Shown: positions 1 to 5,917 of the stretch, piece after piece
Position numbering within the stretch: the first letter of the stretch is position 1
Layout: each line of letters begins with the position of its first letter
Source: Deltaproteobacteria bacterium
Lineage (GTDB): Bacteria; Desulfobacterota; Dissulfuribacteria; Dissulfuribacterales; S140-46
NCBI GenBank assembly: GCA_015491585.1
Contig: WFVQ01000150.1
Location: forward strand, 1 to 5,917
DNA: 5,917 nt
Direction: 5' to 3'
Program-made: the position numbers and the translations under genes
The notes under the pieces: model-generated
The model's input: only the letters and a program-made list of their open reading frames with translations
What the model was told of the DNA's origin: nothing
Databases searched by the model: none

Positions 1-614
1 CCCGCCCTCTCGGCTTCTGTGCGGCGAAGCTCGTCCAATGTCTCGTTGGCCTCTGCGAGATTGTCCCGGACAGTGGAGGCGGCGTGCAGACATCCTTCCA
101 TCTCGGACCTGGCCTCTTCCATGACGGCGGCTATCTCCTCCGGCCCGGCAGCACCGTCTCCTGCGATCCTTTGGATCTTGGCGGCGAGACCGTTCAGAGC
201 CTCTTCTATCTTCTCCTTTACGCCTTTCAGCTCCTCCCTCAGTTGCGCAAGCCTTGTGGCCGCACGCTCCTTCATCTCGCCCGGCGCCTCGGCGAGAACG
301 GTGTCGAGCCCTTCCTTCAGGCGGACCAACTCCTGCTGTCCCGCTTCCAGCTCTTCTTCCAAAGCAGCGAGGACCGCCGCCTCGCCCATTCCCGACCCAC
401 TCTCCGCGTTCAACAGTCCAGTCCATCCCGTCTTCGACGTATCGTCGGCTTCGTGGACCGTCTTGGAAGCCGCCACGCCGAGCAGGTCCCTGACCGCCTT
501 CATCAGGGCCTTGGAACCGGAGAGGCGCAGGTCCTTGGAGCACGAGTCCAGTACTCCTCTCATGATCTCCGCCTGTTCCAAAGCGATTTCCCTGTCCAAT
601 TCGACCCAGTCCAT
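1..614 (-). CDS. Hypothetical coiled-coil-rich protein (3' end outside window)
   Basis: I do not recognise this protein. The frame is open from an ATG at 614 to the left window edge, giving 204 residues, and the C-terminus is missing. The start MDWVELDREIALEQAE is fixed by a perfect AGGAGGAG four bases upstream. Residues 1-50 look helical. Residues 51-78 are polar, rich in Gly, Ser, Thr and Asp, and probably a linker. From about 79 to 150 there is a long Glu/Lys/Leu/Ala-rich stretch with heptad-like spacing (for example EEELEAGQQELVRLKEGL), and a second helical block runs from about 158 to 204. I see no signal peptide or membrane segment, and only two cysteines (C25, C175). It lies 31 bp behind the 556-aa gene on the same strand, so the two are probably co-transcribed and may form a complex. 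Coiled coils alone do not give a function. A structural or secreted partner, a chaperone-like protein or a scaffold are all possible. The reading frame is well supported; the role is unknown. Confidence 0.82.
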   Translation of the reverse strand, partial: MDWVELDREIALEQAEIMRGVLDSCSKDLRLSGSKALMKAVRDLLGVAASKTVHEADDTSKTGWTGLLNAESGSGMGEAAVLAALEEELEAGQQELVRLKEGLDTVLAEAPGEMKERAATRLAQLREELKGVKEKIEEALNGLAAKIQRIAGDGAAGPEEIAAVMEEARSEMEGCLHAASTVRDNLAEANETLDELRRTEAERA

Positions 615-618
615 GATT

Positions 619-626
619 CTCCTCCT
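619..626 (-). promoter_or_regulatory. Shine-Dalgarno of the second minus-strand gene
   Basis: On the minus strand AGGAGGAG lies four bases before the ATG at 614, in the 31-bp gap after the TAG of the upstream gene. It is nearly a perfect anti-16S match, fixes the start of this gene, and indicates that the gene is translated independently rather than by coupling. Confidence 0.85.
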
Positions 627-645
627 GTCGTTGGTGTCTAAGCGG

Positions 646-2316
646 CTACTGGGCCGCGGCATTCTCCAGCGCCTCTCTGGCTATCCCGATGTGATTGAGT
701 GCATATTGGGCGCCTCTGAATATATGCAGTTCCGACGGAGTGAAGGCGGAGCAGAGCTCCTTGGCGATCCTCTTCGGATCGTCGCCTGCGATGGTCTCCT
801 CGAACTGCTGAAACTTGTCCTCCAGGCCCCTGGCTTTTATGATGGTCACTGCTACGCGGAGGTCACCTAATGCCTCCAGGTAAGAGTGCTTTGCAGCCTC
901 GAACTCGTCGTCCCCTGTCTCTTGGAGCATGGGCTCGTGGGCCAGCTTCTGGAATCCCTTAACTACTTTCTCGATCTCGTTGTCAGAGAGCAGTTCCATG
1001 CTTTCAGACCCGGCTTTAGGCACCAGTAGCGCCATCAACTCCTGGGCCCGCACGTTGAGCTCGGATATCTGCCCGTCGATTTCAATCCGTTCATCGTCGT
1101 CGGCGGTTATTAGGTCGTTCTCTTTCTGGTAGATTTCCCTCTGCAGCGCTGCATAATCCCTCCATGTGTGCAGCTCTTGCTGCTCACTGTCGCTGAGGGC
1201 CTCCTTGTCCAGGAGTTCTGCCTTGCGGCTCCAAGCCTGGTGCAGGCTGGAGATGTGTTCGAACTCGTTGCGGAGCTGGCTGAGCTGGTAATCGGCCTCC
1301 CAGAGGCCCCGGAAGTCAGAGGGTTTCAGGTCGCCCTTTGCCTTCTTCTTCATGAGCTTGGCGTACTCCTCCTGGACTTTATGCTCGGCCTTTTCCACCT
1401 CCTTTTGGAGTTTATCCGCGCCATCGCCCAGCTTGTCGGCATATGCGGATGCGCCTTTTGCAGTGTTTAGATAGTCGTTATAGCGCTCTATTATCTCTAA
1501 ATTCTCCTGTACATGCTGCTCTCTCATTATCTCACCCTGGAGGAAATCTACGCCTATGGCTGTGAAGAGTAGCTTGAACTCGAACTGGCCCACGTCAAAT
1601 GCGGCCTTGAGGCTGCCTCCGAAGAAATTGCGGCAGAACTTTTTGAACCTGAGACCCTTTATGCCCGGTGGGTCAGGCGGGATATAGGGGTTTGCAGAGC
1701 GCTGGGCCCTGGCGGTAACAGAGTGGGCCACGCTGGATAGCATCTTGCCCCCGGCCGCTATGCCCATCGCCGCCAGGAGGCCGTATCCAATGCCGCCAGT
1801 GGCCAGCCCTATAAGCGAGGCGCTCACGGCTATGCCGAACCACTTCAGCAACCCCTTTACGGCTAACTTTCCTGCTGAGGGCCACTGCTCGGTGAACGCC
1901 TTCTTCTCCCAGCTTTTGTGTTTGTTCTCGAGGTATCCGTCCCTGCTCATACGGGTGCCGCCGAGCCCTGCAAGGCCCCTGTGGAAGTGATCTGAGTCCA
2001 CTGGCGTCAACTCCGGGGCATTTCTCACCGTCCACTTTTGTACTCGCTCGTACATGTTCAGTCCCTTGTCCGCAGCCCTGGAGAAGAATCCCTTTACCTT
2101 CCCCCATTTGGTCGGCTCCAACTCCCTTACCTCGCGCCCGAGGATGCCCTTCGCTTCTATGAGTGGATCCAATGAGAAGACCCTGGCGACCTGGCCGCTT
2201 CCCAGCGATACCTCCCTGTGCGCCATCAATGGCGTCGTTTCTTGCGCTACCTCATGGGTTGTGGTGCCCAAAATTTGGGCAACACTCGTGGAGCCGCCTA
2301 TTTTGTTGCCGTTCAT
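646..2316 (-). CDS. Hypothetical helical protein with a glycine-rich hydrophobic hairpin-like segment
   Basis: Unrecognised protein of 556 aa. The start is the ATG at 2316, because GGAGGG lies six bases upstream; the in-frame TTG at 2337 has no such site. Residues 1-30 are Ser/Thr/Gly-rich and probably disordered, with no classical signal peptide. Residues 45-150 are mixed and basic. Residues 160-190 (starting FGIAVSASLIGLATGG) contain no charged residue and have glycines at 161, 170, 174, 175, 177, 179, 185, 189 and 190. This could be one long glycine-zipper helix or a hairpin turning near 172-179. A proline-rich spacer follows (210-218), then a weakly hydrophobic amphipathic stretch (about 245-260). 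From about 265 to the end the protein is strongly charged and helical, with coiled-coil character around 295-330, 340-370 and 375-430. There are few cysteines (C228 and one near 535). Helices flanking one hydrophobic hairpin occur in alpha pore-forming toxins and in type III secretion translocators, but I see no family signature. It is the first gene of an operon with the gene downstream. The gene call is firm; the function is unknown. Confidence 0.88.
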   Translation of the reverse strand: MNGNKIGGSTSVAQILGTTTHEVAQETTPLMAHREVSLGSGQVARVFSLDPLIEAKGILGREVRELEPTKWGKVKGFFSRAADKGLNMYERVQKWTVRNAPELTPVDSDHFHRGLAGLGGTRMSRDGYLENKHKSWEKKAFTEQWPSAGKLAVKGLLKWFGIAVSASLIGLATGGIGYGLLAAMGIAAGGKMLSSVAHSVTARAQRSANPYIPPDPPGIKGLRFKKFCRNFFGGSLKAAFDVGQFEFKLLFTAIGVDFLQGEIMREQHVQENLEIIERYNDYLNTAKGASAYADKLGDGADKLQKEVEKAEHKVQEEYAKLMKKKAKGDLKPSDFRGLWEADYQLSQLRNEFEHISSLHQAWSRKAELLDKEALSDSEQQELHTWRDYAALQREIYQKENDLITADDDERIEIDGQISELNVRAQELMALLVPKAGSESMELLSDNEIEKVVKGFQKLAHEPMLQETGDDEFEAAKHSYLEALGDLRVAVTIIKARGLEDKFQQFEETIAGDDPKRIAKELCSAFTPSELHIFRGAQYALNHIGIAREALENAAAQ

Positions 2317-2322
2317 GTTGAT

Positions 2323-2328
2323 CCCTCC
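2323..2328 (-). promoter_or_regulatory. Shine-Dalgarno that sets the start of the 556-aa gene
   Basis: GGAGGG on the minus strand is followed by a six-base spacer and the ATG at 2316. The longer alternative start (TTG at 2337) would put this site inside the coding region, so the ATG is preferred. Confidence 0.8.
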
Positions 2329-2338
2329 ACTGGTCAAA

Positions 2339-2366
2339 GATTATGGACTAGCGATTATGGAGTAGC
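2339..2366. repeat. 14-bp tandem direct repeat in the leader of the minus-strand operon
   Basis: Two adjacent 14-mers, GATTATGGACTAGC (2339-2352) and GATTATGGAGTAGC (2353-2366), differ at a single base. They begin 22 bp upstream of the ATG of the 556-aa gene. Read on the minus strand, each copy contains CATAAT, a five-of-six match to a sigma70 -10 box, so the duplication could also have created an extra weak promoter. No convincing -35 lies at the right distance from either copy. A slippage product or a tandem protein-binding site are the alternatives. Confidence 0.7.
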
Positions 2367-2431
2367 AGGAGACTGGTGCGATGGCCCGGCCTGGATAATC
2401 GGTTCAACTGGGCCGACGGAGTGCCTCCCTC

Positions 2432-2461
2432 ATCATGGAACAAGGGCAGTGGTAGTGTCAA
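2432..2461 (-). promoter_or_regulatory. Sigma70-like promoter of the minus-strand operon
   Basis: On the minus strand a perfect TTGACA (2461-2456) is followed by an 18-bp spacer and CATGAT (2437-2432), a four-of-six match to TATAAT. Transcription would start near 2425 and leave a leader of about 110 nt containing the tandem repeat. The -35 is convincing and the -10 is moderate. Confidence 0.5.
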
Positions 2462-2474
2462 GTTTCTTGCCCTT
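2442..2474. repeat. Inverted repeat bracketing the -35 box of the minus-strand promoter
   Basis: AAGGGCA (2442-2448) and TGCCCTT (2468-2474) are perfect 7-bp inverted arms separated by 19 bp, with centres 26 bp apart. The -35 hexamer of the minus-strand promoter lies between them. The long spacing and lack of a T-run argue against a terminator. An operator for a dimeric regulator is possible, but a 7-bp match can also arise by chance. Confidence 0.4.
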
Positions 2475-2484
2475 TCCATTTCGG

Positions 2485-2496
2485 AGTTTAGAAACT
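2485..2496. repeat. Small palindrome AGTTT-AG-AAACT between the divergent promoters
   Basis: A 12-bp element with perfect 5-bp arms around a 2-bp centre lies between the two divergent promoters. The neighbouring bases carry related AAGTTTC and ACAAG fragments. It could be a regulator site serving either direction, but it is short enough to be chance. Confidence 0.25.
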
Positions 2497-2532
2497 ACAA
2501 GTTCTGTGCCAATGCTTTTGAAGCTGGGGCAT

Positions 2533-2561
2533 TGACATTGCGGGTTCGATGATACAAAATA
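2533..2561 (+). promoter_or_regulatory. Sigma70-like promoter of nrdJ-comEC
   Basis: A perfect TTGACA (2533-2538), a 17-bp spacer and CAAAAT (2556-2561, four of six to TATAAT) predict a start near 2568 and a leader of roughly 44 nt before the nrdJ ATG. The -10 lies inside the distal NrdR-like box, and the proximal box lies at about +15 to +30, so a bound repressor would cover the promoter and early transcript region. Confidence 0.6.
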
Positions 2562-2568
2562 TTCTATC
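2553..2568 (+). promoter_or_regulatory. Distal NrdR-box-like operator
   Basis: The 16-mer ATACAAAATATTCTAT matches the published NrdR-box pattern acaCwAtATaTwGtgt at about 12 of 16 positions. It overlaps the predicted -10 of nrdJ, and its centre is 30 bp upstream of the centre of the stronger box. Alone it would be weak; the pairing and phasing carry the call. Confidence 0.6.
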
Positions 2569-2582
2569 TTTGGGGGGATGGG

Positions 2583-2598
2583 CTACAATATATTGTGC
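2583..2598 (+). promoter_or_regulatory. Proximal NrdR-box operator
   Basis: The 16-mer CTACAATATATTGTGC contains CAATATATTG, a perfect match to the ten-base core CwAtATaTwG of the NrdR box and a perfect palindrome. NrdR is the zinc-finger/ATP-cone repressor that senses adenine nucleotides and represses ribonucleotide reductase operons, normally by binding two boxes on the same DNA face. The element ends directly against the nrdJ ribosome binding site. The nrdR gene itself is not in this window. Confidence 0.8.
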
Positions 2599-2606
2599 AG
2601 GAGGAG
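2599..2606 (+). promoter_or_regulatory. Shine-Dalgarno that sets the nrdJ start
   Basis: AGGAGGAG lies five bases before the ATG at 2612. An in-frame ATG at 2549 would extend the protein by 21 residues, but it lies inside the promoter and upstream of the predicted transcript start, so 2612 is the start. Confidence 0.88.
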
Positions 2607-2611
2607 TGGTC

Positions 2612-4849
2612 ATGAAAGATGCAGGGAAGCAGAGTGTAGTATTGCCTTCAACCAGCCTGCCGTTGTCCAGGAATGCGCTGGTGGTGCTGGCAAAGCGCTA
2701 TCTGAGGAAGGATGAGTCGGGTCAGCCGGTGGAGACGCCGGAGGAGATGTTCAGGCGGGTTGCGGAGACCATCGCCTCTGCCGAGCTCCTGTACGACGAA
2801 GGGGCCGATGTCGGTGGGCTGGCAGATCGCTTCTACGATCTCATGACCTCCCTTAGATTCATGCCGAATTCTCCCACCCTCATGAACGCCGGAAGGGCGC
2901 TGGGCCAGTTGTCCGCCTGCTTCGTGCTGCCCGTGGATGACTCTATAGAATCGATTTTCGAGGCCGTGAAACATACCGCCATGATCCACAAGAGCGGAGG
3001 CGGGACCGGTTTCTCGTTTTCGCGGATAAGGCCCGAGGGCGACATAGTCAAGACCACCCACGGCGTGGCAAGCGGTCCTGTCTCGTTCATGACCATATTC
3101 GACACCGCCACTGAGACGGTGAAGCAGGGGGGCACCAGGCGCGGGGCCAATATGGGGATATTGCGGGTGGACCATCCTGACATCAGAAAGTTCATCACGG
3201 CTAAGACCACTATGGACCGCCTGAACAACTTCAACCTCTCCGTCGCTCTCACCGAGGAGTTCATGGAGGCGGTGGTGTCGGGGCGTGACTATGCGCTGTA
3301 CAATCCCCGCACCGGCGAAGAGGTCGGGCGTGACTCTGCCCAGGAGATCTTCGAGATGATCGTGGATTCCGCCTGGGCCAGCGGGGAACCCGGCATCATC
3401 TTTCTCGACCGGATCAACCGCTCCAATCCCACCCCCCATCTGGGAGAGATCGAGAGCACCAATCCATGCGGCGAGCAGCCACTGCTTCCGTATGAATCCT
3501 GCAACCTGGGTTCGCTCAACCTCGGCCGGTTCGTGCGCCAGGATGGGATCGACTACCCGGCGTTGAAAGAGGCGGTCTGGCTGGCCGTCCGTTTCCTCGA
3601 CAACGTCATAGACGTCAACCGGTTTCCCATCGAGGAGATCAGGGAGAAGACGTTGCGCACCCGCAAGATAGGGCTGGGGGTCATGGGCTTTGCGGACCTG
3701 CTCATCTCCCTGGGCATCCCCTACGGCAGCCCCCAGGCCCGAAAGGTGGCAGAGCAGGTCATGGGCTTCATAGACCGGGAGTCCAAGGCCGCATCCGCCG
3801 AACTGGCCAAGGAGCGCGGCAACTTTCCAGCCTACGAGGGGAGCATCTACGACAGCCCGGACACTCCCTACATGCGGAACGCCACGACCACCACCATCGC
3901 CCCCACCGGCACTATCAGCATCATAGCCGGTGCCTCCAGTGGAATAGAGCCGTTGTTCGCGGTCAGCTTCATAAGGAAAGTCCTTGATGGGAATGAGTTG
4001 GTGGAGGCGCATCCCCTGTTCGTGAAGATGATGAAGGAGCGGGGGCTCTATTCCAGGGAGCTCATGGCCGAGATCGCAAAGGTGGGATCGGTGCAGGAGG
4101 TGGAGGAGGTGCCGGAGGACCTGAAGCGAATATTCGTCACTTCCATGGACGTCTCCCCAGATGACCACATAGCCATCCAGGCGGCCTTCCAGCGCCATAC
4201 CGACAACGCCGTCTCCAAGACCATCAATTTCCCGGAGAGCGCTACCAGGGAAGAGATAAAGAAGGCCTACATCCTGGCGTGGCGCGAGGGGCTCAAGGGA
4301 TTGACCATCTACCGTTACGGCAGCAGGCCGGTCCAGGTCTTGAACCTGAAGAGCGAGAAGAAGGAGAAGAGGGAAGGGGATACGTCTGCCCACTCTGGCG
4401 GCAAGATAGCGCCCAGGCCCCGGCCAAGCAGGACCCGCGGAGTCACCGAACGGGTGAGGACCGGCTGTGGCAATCTTTATGTCACCGTGAACTGGGACGA
4501 CCGCGACATCTGCGAGGTGTTCGCCCAGATGGGAAAGGCCGGTGGATGTGCCGCCTGCCAGATGGAGGCGGAGAGCCGCCTGATCTCCCTGGCCCTTCGT
4601 TCCGGCATCGAGGTGCGGTCCATCGTGAAGCAGCTCGCCGGTATCCGCTGCCCCTCCCCAGGTTGGGAGGCCGGCGGCCAGATACTTTCTTGTCCCGACG
4701 GCATGGCCAGGGTCCTGAGCCGCGTGGTCCAGGTGGAGATAGAGGGGCAGGAGCCGGCAGTGGGCAATTGTCCGGATTGCGGCGCCACTCTGGAGGCCGA
4801 GGGCGGCTGCTTCGTCTGCCGTTCGTGCGGATTTTCCAGGTGCAGCTGA
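2612..4849 (+). CDS. nrdJ: Adenosylcobalamin-dependent (class II) ribonucleoside-diphosphate reductase
   Basis: Reduces ribonucleotides to deoxyribonucleotides in the cytoplasm, using coenzyme B12 to generate a thiyl radical, so it needs neither oxygen nor a small subunit. The protein is 745 aa. The catalytic signature NPCGE gives N284, C286 (thiyl radical) and E288. The redox cysteine pair is C103 (in SACFVLP) and C297 (in YESCNLGS); the 11-residue gap between C286 and C297 equals that of Thermotoga maritima NrdJ (C322/C333). KSGGGTGFSFSRIRP and the APTGTIS loop (430-436) are class II landmarks. A basic, probably flexible linker (about 577-616) leads to a TSCPD domain from about 617 (TGCGNLYVTVN, then GKAGGCAACQMEAE). 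The tail has CPDC (C720, C723) and C733, C736, C739 and C744, which may bind zinc or shuttle electrons to the active site. No N-terminal ATP-cone is visible. The upstream region holds a promoter overlapped by paired NrdR boxes, predicting repression when dNTPs are plentiful. comEC follows after 41 bp. All key residues are intact. Confidence 0.97.
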   Translation: MKDAGKQSVVLPSTSLPLSRNALVVLAKRYLRKDESGQPVETPEEMFRRVAETIASAELLYDEGADVGGLADRFYDLMTSLRFMPNSPTLMNAGRALGQLSACFVLPVDDSIESIFEAVKHTAMIHKSGGGTGFSFSRIRPEGDIVKTTHGVASGPVSFMTIFDTATETVKQGGTRRGANMGILRVDHPDIRKFITAKTTMDRLNNFNLSVALTEEFMEAVVSGRDYALYNPRTGEEVGRDSAQEIFEMIVDSAWASGEPGIIFLDRINRSNPTPHLGEIESTNPCGEQPLLPYESCNLGSLNLGRFVRQDGIDYPALKEAVWLAVRFLDNVIDVNRFPIEEIREKTLRTRKIGLGVMGFADLLISLGIPYGSPQARKVAEQVMGFIDRESKAASAELAKERGNFPAYEGSIYDSPDTPYMRNATTTTIAPTGTISIIAGASSGIEPLFAVSFIRKVLDGNELVEAHPLFVKMMKERGLYSRELMAEIAKVGSVQEVEEVPEDLKRIFVTSMDVSPDDHIAIQAAFQRHTDNAVSKTINFPESATREEIKKAYILAWREGLKGLTIYRYGSRPVQVLNLKSEKKEKREGDTSAHSGGKIAPRPRPSRTRGVTERVRTGCGNLYVTVNWDDRDICEVFAQMGKAGGCAACQMEAESRLISLALRSGIEVRSIVKQLAGIRCPSPGWEAGGQILSCPDGMARVLSRVVQVEIEGQEPAVGNCPDCGATLEAEGGCFVCRSCGFSRCS

Positions 4850-4890
4850 CGGAAAAGGGGCCCTGCACTGCCTAGCCGGCCCGTAGGCGC

Positions 4891-5917
4891 GTGTCTGGGA
4901 GGTGGCTGAGGGAGACGGTCAGAGGGAGCGAGGGGTGGCCGTTGCCCCCGCTCCTGGCCTCGTTGCCAGCCTTCGCGGCAGGTGCCGCCCTTGGCATGGG
5001 CGGTGGGTGGCCGTGGGGAGGGATCTTGTTCGTCTCCTCTCTCTACCTCCTGCGCCGCCACCTCTTCTCGGGGATGGCGGCGCCTCTGACGCTCTCCCTC
5101 TTTCTTCTCCTTGCCGGATGGCTTCAGCTCCGCCTGGTGACGCCGGTATATGACGGTGACATCCGCCCCGGCGATGGGGTGTTCAGCGGGGTGGTCTCTG
5201 GCCTGGCCACCCCCGCGCTTTCGGGTGCCAGGCTGGTGGTGGATGTGGTGGCTAGGCACACACCTGGCGGGGATCTCGGGGCAGGGGGGCGTATGCTCCT
5301 CTATGCCCGCGGCATGGATCCACTGGCCCTGGAGCCGGGGAGGCTCATCCGTTTCAGGGCGCGGGTCTCTCCGATAAGGAGGGTGAAGACTCCAGGAGTG
5401 CCGGACAGGGCGTTGTTCTGGAGACGGAAAGGGGTGTTCTTCCAGGGAAGCGTCCCGGGTCCGCAGCTCCTGGTTATCGGCGAGAAGGTGGCGGCCGCGC
5501 ATCTGGAGACCCTCCGCTGGAGAATAGCCAGGATCTTTTTCGACAACATGCCGTCTCGTGAGGCTGGTATGGCTCTCGCCCTGCTGCTGGGAGAGAAGGG
5601 GTGGCTCATGACCGGCGAGCAGGAGGCGTTCAGGCGCCTGGGCCTCGGCCATATCCTGGCGGTGTCAGGTCTCCACATGGGGATGGTTGCGCTCTTCGTT
5701 GGGTTCCTGGTCATGCATGGGCTGGGGCTCGTTCCAGGGCTGCTCCTCCTGGTTGACCGCAGGAAGATGGCGGCAGCCGCGGCTCTGGCAACGGGCCTGG
5801 TCTATGCCGGCCTCGCCGGCTTCTCACCTTCTGCGTCCAGGGCACTGGTAATGATCGCATCGTTTGCCCTGGCCCTTTGGGTTGGTACCAGGACGTGGGG
5901 GATGAACGGTCTGGGAA
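4891..5917 (+). CDS. comEC: ComEC/Rec2-family DNA-uptake channel, N-terminal part (3' end outside window)
   Basis: Inner-membrane channel that carries single-stranded DNA into the cytoplasm during natural transformation. The window holds 342 residues. Residues 17-80 contain hydrophobic segments (about 20-38, 43-54 and 63-80) typical of the ComEC N-terminus. Residues 90-195 form the predicted extracytoplasmic OB-fold region (DUF4131), ending in the family pattern TPGVPDRALFWRRKGVFF. The competence domain begins near 220 with SREAGMALALLLGEKGWL, followed by the hallmark GLGHILAVSGLHMG (251-264) and further membrane helices including YAGLAGFSPSASRALVM. Any C-terminal metallo-beta-lactamase-like nuclease domain would lie beyond the window. 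The frame opens after a TAG at 4873. GTG 4891 is taken as the start because it keeps the full first hydrophobic segment, but its ribosome site is weak. TTG 4942, with GAGGGG upstream, is an alternative. There is no convincing terminator after nrdJ, so co-transcription is likely. Confidence 0.93.
   Translation, partial: MSGRWLRETVRGSEGWPLPPLLASLPAFAAGAALGMGGGWPWGGILFVSSLYLLRRHLFSGMAAPLTLSLFLLLAGWLQLRLVTPVYDGDIRPGDGVFSGVVSGLATPALSGARLVVDVVARHTPGGDLGAGGRMLLYARGMDPLALEPGRLIRFRARVSPIRRVKTPGVPDRALFWRRKGVFFQGSVPGPQLLVIGEKVAAAHLETLRWRIARIFFDNMPSREAGMALALLLGEKGWLMTGEQEAFRRLGLGHILAVSGLHMGMVALFVGFLVMHGLGLVPGLLLLVDRRKMAAAAALATGLVYAGLAGFSPSASRALVMIASFALALWVGTRTWGMNGLG

Noticed and set aside
19..870. Plus-strand open frame across the two minus-strand genes
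   Set aside because: It overlaps the junction of two better-supported minus-strand genes that have strong ribosome sites. Its Ser/Ala/Arg-rich translation looks like an antisense shadow.
2361..2382. CAGGAGAC resembling part of a cobalamin-riboswitch B12 box
   Set aside because: Only the core 8-mer matches. The other conserved aptamer parts, such as the GGTG-AA-TCC element, are missing from the preceding 200 bases, which are coding on the other strand. Its position before a B12-using enzyme makes it tempting but unsupported.
2549..2611. 21-residue N-terminal extension of NrdJ from ATG 2549
   Set aside because: It starts within the predicted promoter, runs through both NrdR boxes and the ribosome site, and lies upstream of the predicted transcript start.
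2648..4393. Long open frame on the strand opposite nrdJ (about 581 codons)
   Set aside because: It lies wholly antisense to a reductase with intact catalytic motifs. Its translation has no recognisable domain, is rich in His, Arg and Gly, and it has no plausible independent context. Such shadows are common in GC-rich genes.
4855..4885. Possible hairpin GGGCC/GGCCC after nrdJ as a terminator
   Set aside because: The stem is only 5 bp with a loop of about 15 nt and no following T-run.
4477..5652. Long minus-strand open frame opposite the nrdJ end and comEC
   Set aside because: The product is Pro/Arg-rich low-complexity sequence typical of antisense shadow, while the plus strand carries clear TSCPD and ComEC motifs.

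Overview
The window carries four protein-coding genes in two divergent transcription units, separated by a 295-bp AT-richer control region. High GC with frequent AGG and ATA codons, strong AGGAGG-type ribosome binding sites, and a B12-dependent (class II) ribonucleotide reductase suggest an anaerobic or facultative bacterium. A Synergistota-like lineage would fit, but that is a guess from codon style and gene content, not something the sequence proves.

Left half, minus strand (1-2316): a two-gene operon of unknown function. The first gene (646-2316, 556 aa) encodes a mostly helical protein with one glycine-rich hydrophobic segment of about 31 uncharged residues, followed by long charged, coiled-coil-like helices. 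The second gene (1-614, cut by the window edge) starts 31 bp downstream behind a perfect Shine-Dalgarno and encodes another coiled-coil-rich, acidic, soluble-looking protein. I recognise neither. Together they look like a membrane-active helical protein plus a helical partner.

Centre (2317-2611): a divergent control region. On the minus side it holds a sigma70-like promoter, an inverted repeat that brackets its -35 box, and a 14-bp tandem repeat just upstream of the start codon. On the plus side it holds a sigma70-like promoter overlapped and followed by two NrdR-box-like palindromes whose centres are exactly 30 bp apart, the arrangement known for NrdR control of ribonucleotide reductase genes.

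Right half, plus strand (2612-5917): nrdJ, a complete 745-aa adenosylcobalamin-dependent ribonucleoside-diphosphate reductase with intact catalytic residues, a TSCPD domain and a cysteine-rich C-terminal tail. It is followed after 41 bp, with no convincing terminator, by the N-terminal 342 residues of comEC, the inner-membrane DNA channel of natural transformation. Deoxynucleotide synthesis and DNA uptake may therefore share one NrdR-controlled transcript.

The best-supported observation beyond the gene calls is the paired NrdR operator at nrdJ. The part most likely to be undescribed biology is the minus-strand operon, for which I can offer only structural description and hypotheses.
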